From the NCBI GenBank assembly GCA_030248215.1, contig JASANG010003208.1, positions 1-64,000 on the forward strand: 64,000 nt of DNA, in the 5' to 3' direction. The notes beneath the pieces were generated by a model. The model did not search any database. It was not told the DNA's origin and saw nothing but the letters and a program-made list of their open reading frames with translations. Numbering within the stretch: the first letter of the stretch is position 1; each line of letters starts with the position of its first letter. Positions 60,101-64,000 of the stretch are shown piece after piece. The stretch comes from Enoplolaimus lenunculus. Lineage: Eukaryota; Nematoda; Enoplea; Enoplida; Thoracostomopsidae. The position numbers and the translations under genes are program-made.

Positions 60101-61990
60101 TCATTACCTAAGCCTAAGCTTAAACTTTGACCGCAGATACGGCGAAAAGTGTAGTACAATAGCAGTCATTTTGTGTCTAATGGCTTGCAGTGTTTAAACT
60201 TTCCATCAAAACGTATCCGTTCGAAGTCTAACTGCTAAATTCAAATCGTACCTTACTGTTGTAGAAATTCTACTTTTTAAAATTCTACGTGTTTCGGGAC
60301 CCCTCACAAACAGTTTAGAGTGGCCGATGACCCCTTCGGATCATGTTTATCTGTAACCCTGGTTTAACAGCGTACGATGATGCTTTGCAAGAACACGAGA
60401 CAATTCTGGTTTTTAATTTTATCTCGAAACCGGTGAAGTATTTGGCCTCACCTATTGCGAATCCTAGAAACCCATTTGGAGCAATCAGACCATACACAGA
60501 TCTTGCTGTCGGTATCTGTAACCAAAATTTTTTCTTCTTTCACGATTCACTTGTAAGCCCGTAGCTAGCTCAACGCGTTGAATACGGAAGAAATCGAAAC
60601 AATATCAAGAAGAAAATGTGGGAACGTTTTGCAAGAATTACAAGCTGAGTTTCAGGTTTTGGCCAATGTAAAGAACAGGGGCGGAACAGTATTATAAGCT
60701 TATTCTTAAGCTAAACCTAAGCCTAAGCCTAAGCGTAAAGAGGAGCCTATTCCTAAGCCTTGGCCGAAGCCTAAGCCTAAGCCAAGCAAAAAAAATAGTC
60801 TAAAGCTTAAGCTTACTCTATTCTAGTCCCACAGAAAAACGTTCCGCCCCTGATCTTTACATGGGCCAAACTTTTCCAGAATGAATGGAAAATTTCTAGC
60901 CTCTAGCCTGGAGACATTTGTCAGATTTAGAAGCAAGATGTGTTGACAAATCCATGTTTTGTAATATTATTTACAGAGTAAAATTTTCAGATATTACAGT
61001 TGATATACAATAAAGTTTAACACCCAAACTATAATACTTGACAACTTGCACTGGAATTCGATTTAATTGTAGAAATTATATAAGTTATGAAACCGAAATA
61101 AATTACAATATTGCATTTATTCAGATATCGAATGGTCAAAAACTAAACAACTCCCTTCTGTAGTTTAGTCAAAATGACTGGAAATATACAAGACAAGCTA
61201 GATTTACCTCCCAGCTGCAGAGTTTTCGGTGATTATTAAACATTTGCAAGAAAACTATTCTAAAGCAACACAATGTGACATTGTAACATTTTTTGCACAT
61301 TCAACGAAAAGGTTTAGGCAGCGCCGGAGCAGACATGGGTAGGGGCCCTCACCAAACTCCAGGGTGGGGGCCCCCAGAGTAGAGGCTTATACAAGCTCAC
61401 TCTGATGTTTGATAGCTGTGATAACACCCTTCCAAAAACAGTTTGAATCAGGGGAGACAGCACACCTCGCTCAAACTTTCTTTTTCTGTTCTTGAGTATT
61501 TTGTTTCATGAGATGCATATTATATTAACTAAAATTGTAAGCAAGCGAATGTAGCGAGCGAGAAAACTTGTTAGCATTTTTAGCCACCTAGTGATTATTT
61601 TTAAGAAGCCAGACTATTTCAAAACTTCCGCTGTTTTTGTTTCACCGGTTAGGATGGGGGACCCTTTAGGGTTACGACCCCCCAAATGGAGGTATGGTTG
61701 CTCCGGCCCTGGGTTTAGGCTAAGGCTTAGACTTAGACGGTAAATAGTACATGTTAGCCTCTTCTCAGCCTTAACCTAAGTGTAAGGTACTAGAATGTAA
61801 ACAAAAAGCCAAAATGTTGTATTTTACATTTGTTGCTTTTTGTATTATTTTAATATTACACTCTATGAAAAATAATTGAAACGTACCGCAAACAAACAAC
61901 AACCAATAATAATAAGTCCCATCATTGCGGTCAGCCAACTAAAAATAATATAACCAAGCAAACCACAATGCGATGACATTGGCAGATTCC
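54174..61990 (-). CDS. Vmat: Vesicular monoamine transporter (SLC18 family), 3' six exons; 5' part not in view
   Basis: Proton-coupled antiporter of the major facilitator superfamily that loads monoamines into secretory vesicles. Exons in gene order: 61887-61990, 60452-60515, 59838-59957, 57958-58003, 57242-57332, 54174-54272; GT-AG and frame hold throughout, giving about 174 residues. Read in order they give [87 protein letters not shown] and an acidic tail ending ETKETKGF. This covers the last three or four membrane helices. The Asp in FAIGMIDASM and the Asp in YAIAD align with the two Asp residues known to be essential in VMAT2 (D399 and D426 by my count). DLRH and FRNPP favour VMAT over the acetylcholine transporter. 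About eight helices upstream are missing; they were not found in 62000-64000. Confidence 0.9.
54347..54563. mobile_element. CG-rich foldback MITE with GGGTTGCGCTAT ends
   Basis: GGGTTGCGCTAT faces ATAGCGCAACCC. The core has many GTGACGGACG/CGTCCGTCAC repeats in a strongly CG-rich setting. It lies 74 bp upstream of the acceptor of the last transporter exon. Confidence 0.75.
54929..55168 (-). mobile_element. TTAGGC-core MITE, family B
   Basis: Left TGTTACTTTAAGGGGCGTCC, right CCCTTAAAGTAACATTGGCC; two hexamer arrays of up to ten near-perfect TTAGGC units separated by AACACATTTTTGCAACGC. Confidence 0.85.
55994..56921. mobile_element. Element with about 220-bp terminal inverted repeats
   Basis: 55994-56213 is almost perfectly inverted at 56703-56921 (CTAGGTAAAAGTGCCCC against GGGGCACTTTTACCTAG; inner ends near CATATGGGCCC). 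The 490-bp centre has no coding signal. Long matching arms suggest a recent foldback or MITE insertion, in the last transporter intron. Confidence 0.88.
57048..57230. mobile_element. Probable hAT-like MITE beside a transporter exon
   Basis: GCCCCATAGCCAGCTCAC near the left, GACGTGCCCGTATGC near the right, with the C/G-run interior of the CAGGCCCGTAGCC family. Termini are worn. It ends about 11 bp from the exon at 57242. Confidence 0.5.
57607..57862. repeat. Repeat ending in CCGCTAGTG
   Basis: Several diverged copies of a GGACCTTATGATTTTATCA-type unit, each followed by AAAAATTTTCT. It closes with GTATCCGCTAGTG. The 58752-59025 repeat has the same motifs in inverse (CACTAGCGGATCC, TGATAAAATGGTAAG), so the two are one family. 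Confidence 0.55.
58311..58656 (-). mobile_element. TTAGGC-core MITE, family B, with its own left end duplicated
   Basis: The left terminal block (GTTTACAGCAGGCCCATG, TTACTTTAAGGGCCGCC) occurs at about 58301 and again at about 58408, so about 107 bp was repeated head to tail. Right end CCCTTAAAGTAACATTGGC. Confidence 0.75.
58752..59025. repeat. Repeat starting CACTAGCGGATCC
   Basis: Inverse partner of 57607-57862: CACTAGCGGATCC at the left, AGATCCGCG at the right, and repeated TGATAAAATGGTAAGATCCC-like units. High in G/C runs. Confidence 0.55.
59201..59544 (+). mobile_element. TTAGGC-core MITE (family B) split by a CACTGTAAATT MITE
   Basis: Left ACCAATGTTACTTTGAGGG, interrupted at AGTAACAG, resuming after 59410 with GCGTAGCAAAAACGTATTCC and ending AAAAGTAACATGG. 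A clear nested insertion. Confidence 0.75.
59236..59410. mobile_element. CACTGTAAATT-family MITE nested in a family B element
   Basis: Right end GGAATTTACAGTG intact; the left end has lost its terminal bases and starts AATTTTGAGTTGATTC. Confidence 0.65.
59747..59830 (-). mobile_element. Partial CAAGAG element beside a transporter splice donor
   Basis: Matches the ends at 7811-7878: GTACAGAATGTACCCAGTTG and CATACTCTTGTTTAAGGAT. It stops a few bases from the donor of the transporter exon at 59838. Confidence 0.55.
60661..60867 (+). mobile_element. TTAGGC-core MITE, family A, reference copy
   Basis: GGCCAATGTAAAGAACAGGG at the left and the inverse CCCCTGATCTTTACATGGGCC-like right end. Contains both constant phrases, ACAGTATTATAAGCTTATTC and CTATTCTAGTCCCACAG, with CCTAAG hexamers between. 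Confidence 0.88.
61319..61711. mobile_element. hAT-like MITE, 393 bp, in a transporter intron
   Basis: Ends CAGCGCCGGAGCA and TGCTCCGGCCCTG. A perfect 8-bp duplication GGTTTAGG flanks it (61311-61318, 61712-61719). It differs from the CAGGCCCGTAGCC family. Confidence 0.85.
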
Positions 61991-62232
61991 CTACAAAATG
62001 TTTTCGAAGGAAACGGGCGTTGGCTTTTTTTTTTAATCGGATATGAATATTTTAGTTTTTTGATTTAAGGTTTTTAAAAACACCAGGTATACAAAGCGTT
62101 TCAGGGGACAACTGGGCGTGCACCCACTGTGACCGCTCTTGCATGAGAAATATTAGCTTTTCAAAACTGAATGAAAACCTTTTATGTTCAACCGTACTCG
62201 GGTAAAACGAATATTTTTGTCTAAAAATTTCA

Positions 62233-62412
62233 GACCCATGCAAAGATCAGGGGCGGAACGTTCTCTGTGGTAGTAAAATAAAATAAGCTTAAGCTTTAGC
62301 CTAATTTTTTCGCTTGTCTCAGGCTTAGGCTTAGGCTTACGAATAACTCTTCTTACGCTTAGGCTTAGCCTTATTCTTTAATACTGTCCCGTCTCTGTTC
62401 GTTACATTGGCC
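62233..62412 (-). mobile_element. TTAGGC-core MITE, family A
   Basis: CCCATGCAAAGATCAGGGGC to GTTCGTTACATTGGCC, with the usual AAGCTTTAGCCTAATTTTTT lead-in. Confidence 0.75.
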
Positions 62413-62489
62413 AAATTTCTGATGTTTTCACAAGGTAAATGAGTATTTTAAATAAAAAATTTTCGGATGTCAGTTTCAGAGTTTTGACG

Positions 62490-62577
62490 TGGCGGAGTCG
62501 AATTTGACTCAGTTTGTGTAGTCCGTAGAGCTATTGGAGAGACTCAATTTGACTCACGCCCATTTTTTGGAGTGTAC
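62490..62577. mobile_element. Partial foldback of the GAGTCAAATTTGACTC family
   Basis: GGAGTCGAATTTGACTCAG, TGTGTAGTCCGTAGAGC and TGACTCACGCCCATTTTTTG correspond to the right half of 38831-39040. Confidence 0.65.
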
Positions 62578-63057
62578 TTTAACTTTTTGGCTCGCATATA
62601 AAATTTTTGATGCAAAGGGGACAGATCTGTAATTTTAAGGTAATTGTCAATTACTCATAGGAAGAGACGGGGATGGAAATTTGACCGGTGTGAAATTAGT
62701 TCTGATATATTTGATATTTAGTTTAGCAGTATAATTTTTATACTTCGTTTTATGAGGTTGTTAGCTATTTGTTGTTAGAGATTAGAAGGTCGTCGAGAGT
62801 GTAAGGTTTTAAGGTAAAAAATATTTGTTCAAGAGATAGAAATATAGAGGAGGAATGAGAAAAAAAAAAAGAAAAAGTGGCCATGAGCTAGTAGTAGGAG
62901 GATGAACTATTCAGAAGCAGCAAGAAGATTTAGTCTAAAGTTATGACCTGTTACAGCCTTGGAAGATTCGCCTGTTTATATGGGCAAAGCAGTATGCAAT
63001 TAGTTTTTTGTAAGAGAGTTATATTTGAAGAGGGAAAGTTGTAAGATACTTTTTATC

Positions 63058-63243
63058 CGCCATGTAAAATGGGAAAAGTTTTTGTGGGATAGAAAGTAGG
63101 TTAGTTATTTTTTTGTTTGGCTTAGACTTAGGCTTAGGCTTCTAGGAATAAACTCTTCTTACGCTTAGGTTTAGGCGAGGCTTTGGCTTAGGTTTAGGAC
63201 ATCTGCTTATAATACTGTTCCGCCCCTGTTCTTTTCATTGACC
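63058..63243 (-). mobile_element. TTAGGC-core MITE, family A, degenerate
   Basis: Left end weak (CCGCCATGTAAAATGGG), right end TGTTCCGCCCCTGTTC then TTTTCATTGACC. Hexamers and an AATAAACTCTTCTTACGC spacer link it to 33544-34087. Confidence 0.6.
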
Positions 63244-63475
63244 CGATTGCGCAAAGTTTCGAAGCACACGATTTCACATTAAAAGCTAAATTCAGTCGTA
63301 GTGAACTCAAAAACTTTAATACGAATATCAACAATCTATACTTATTCTTTCAGCCAGAGGGGAGTCAAACAGGTTGATTGGAGTGCCAGCTCCCCCTTCT
63401 CGAATTTTCGAAAATAAGGTCTGTCTCTTCTAAAGTTTACATTTGTGCTCTGCATATCCCGTTTTCAAAAAGTGC

Positions 63476-63669
63476 GGCCCATGCATAGACCAACACGGCC
63501 ACATACCATATCCTAAGCCTAAGCGTAACCTTAAACCTAACCTAACGTACGATGAGCCTATTTCTAAGCCTATGCCTAAGCTAAACTAGCTAGAAAAAAG
63601 ATAGTTAAGCTCAATTGCATATTACACAGCCGTGCAAAGAAAGTTCGGCCTGTTCTATACACATGGGCC
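63476..63669 (+). mobile_element. TTAGGC-core MITE, family C
   Basis: GGCCCATGCATAGACCAACA at the left and GGCCTGTTCTATACACATGG at the right, with CCTAAG words between. Confidence 0.65.
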
Positions 63670-63883
63670 AAAAGTGAATAATAAGTGTTGTCTACTGTGG
63701 TCGCAGACGATGCCTGCATAGTGCGCATCTCCAAAGCGGTAAGAGGCTCCAGCTGGCATCTTGCCTGTATCCTTAATTCAGCGTGGTTTTGCTCCTTGCG
63801 TGCTTGGCTTTACGGCTTAGTGTTGACCGCTCCCGAGGTTAGATGCTAGATGGATCACACGCAGACTTGCGTTTTCTTACTTC

Positions 63884-63908
63884 CCCCCCCCCCCCCCCCC
63901 CCCCCCCC
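63884..63908. repeat. Long C homopolymer
   Basis: An unbroken run of about 25 C, with a second shorter C run near 63975. Homopolymers of this length are hard to sequence and their length should not be trusted. Confidence 0.9.
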
Positions 63909-64000
63909 GCACTTTGCACTATCGCAATTATTAGCCTTGTGCTTGGCTGCGGTCCTTTTCTTCATTATCGCGCCGCCCCCCCCCGTTCTCGTCTTTGTTC

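Larger units (their letters stand above)
62000..64000. other. Repeat-rich end of the window with no recognised exon
   Basis: Three TTAGGC-core MITEs and a foldback fragment lie here. The text between 62600 and 63060 is purine-rich and unlike the rest. I searched the minus strand for the missing 5' exons of the transporter and found none. Confidence 0.5.

Overview
This window is nuclear DNA from an invertebrate animal. It is AT-rich, its genes are split into many small exons with GT-AG introns of a few hundred bases, and it is dense with non-autonomous mobile elements. The protein content points to a non-chordate metazoan, probably a bilaterian: an AP-3 delta adaptin very close to the vertebrate one, a vesicular monoamine transporter, and two seven-transmembrane gustatory-receptor-type proteins, a family reported from many invertebrates but not from chordates. 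I cannot name the species.

Layout. (1) 776-23762, plus strand: a complete 32-exon AP-3 complex delta gene, about 1326 aa, with trunk, charged hinge and ear. A 5'-truncated, RNase H-bearing LINE lies antisense in the large intron between exons 22 and 23. (2) 23763-28488: intergenic, with an 800-bp AT-rich tract and several MITEs. (3) 28489-34463, plus strand, and 37541-44932, minus strand: two paralogous gustatory-receptor genes, tail to tail. Both have six exons with introns at matching places, and both end in a small exon carrying the family's TY-5x-QF signature. A 4 x 252 bp tandem array lies between their 3' ends. (4) 44933-54173: gene-free, dominated by MITEs and a roughly 3.3-kb inverted duplication with a third partial copy. 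(5) 54174-61990, minus strand: the 3' six exons of a vesicular monoamine transporter; its 5' exons were not found and probably lie beyond the window. (6) 62000-64000: repeats and a long C homopolymer, looking poorly resolved.

The main repeat theme is a set of MITEs whose core is built from TTAGGC hexamers. At least three groups, told apart by their terminal inverted repeats (all beginning GGCC), share this core, and about twenty copies lie between 28 and 64 kb. Others include hAT-like MITEs with 8-bp target duplications, a CAAGAG...CTCTTG element found next to splice donors, GAGTCAAATTTGACTC and CACTGTAAATT foldbacks, tRNA-derived SINEs, and an element with about 220-bp inverted ends. No virus-derived element was recognised.
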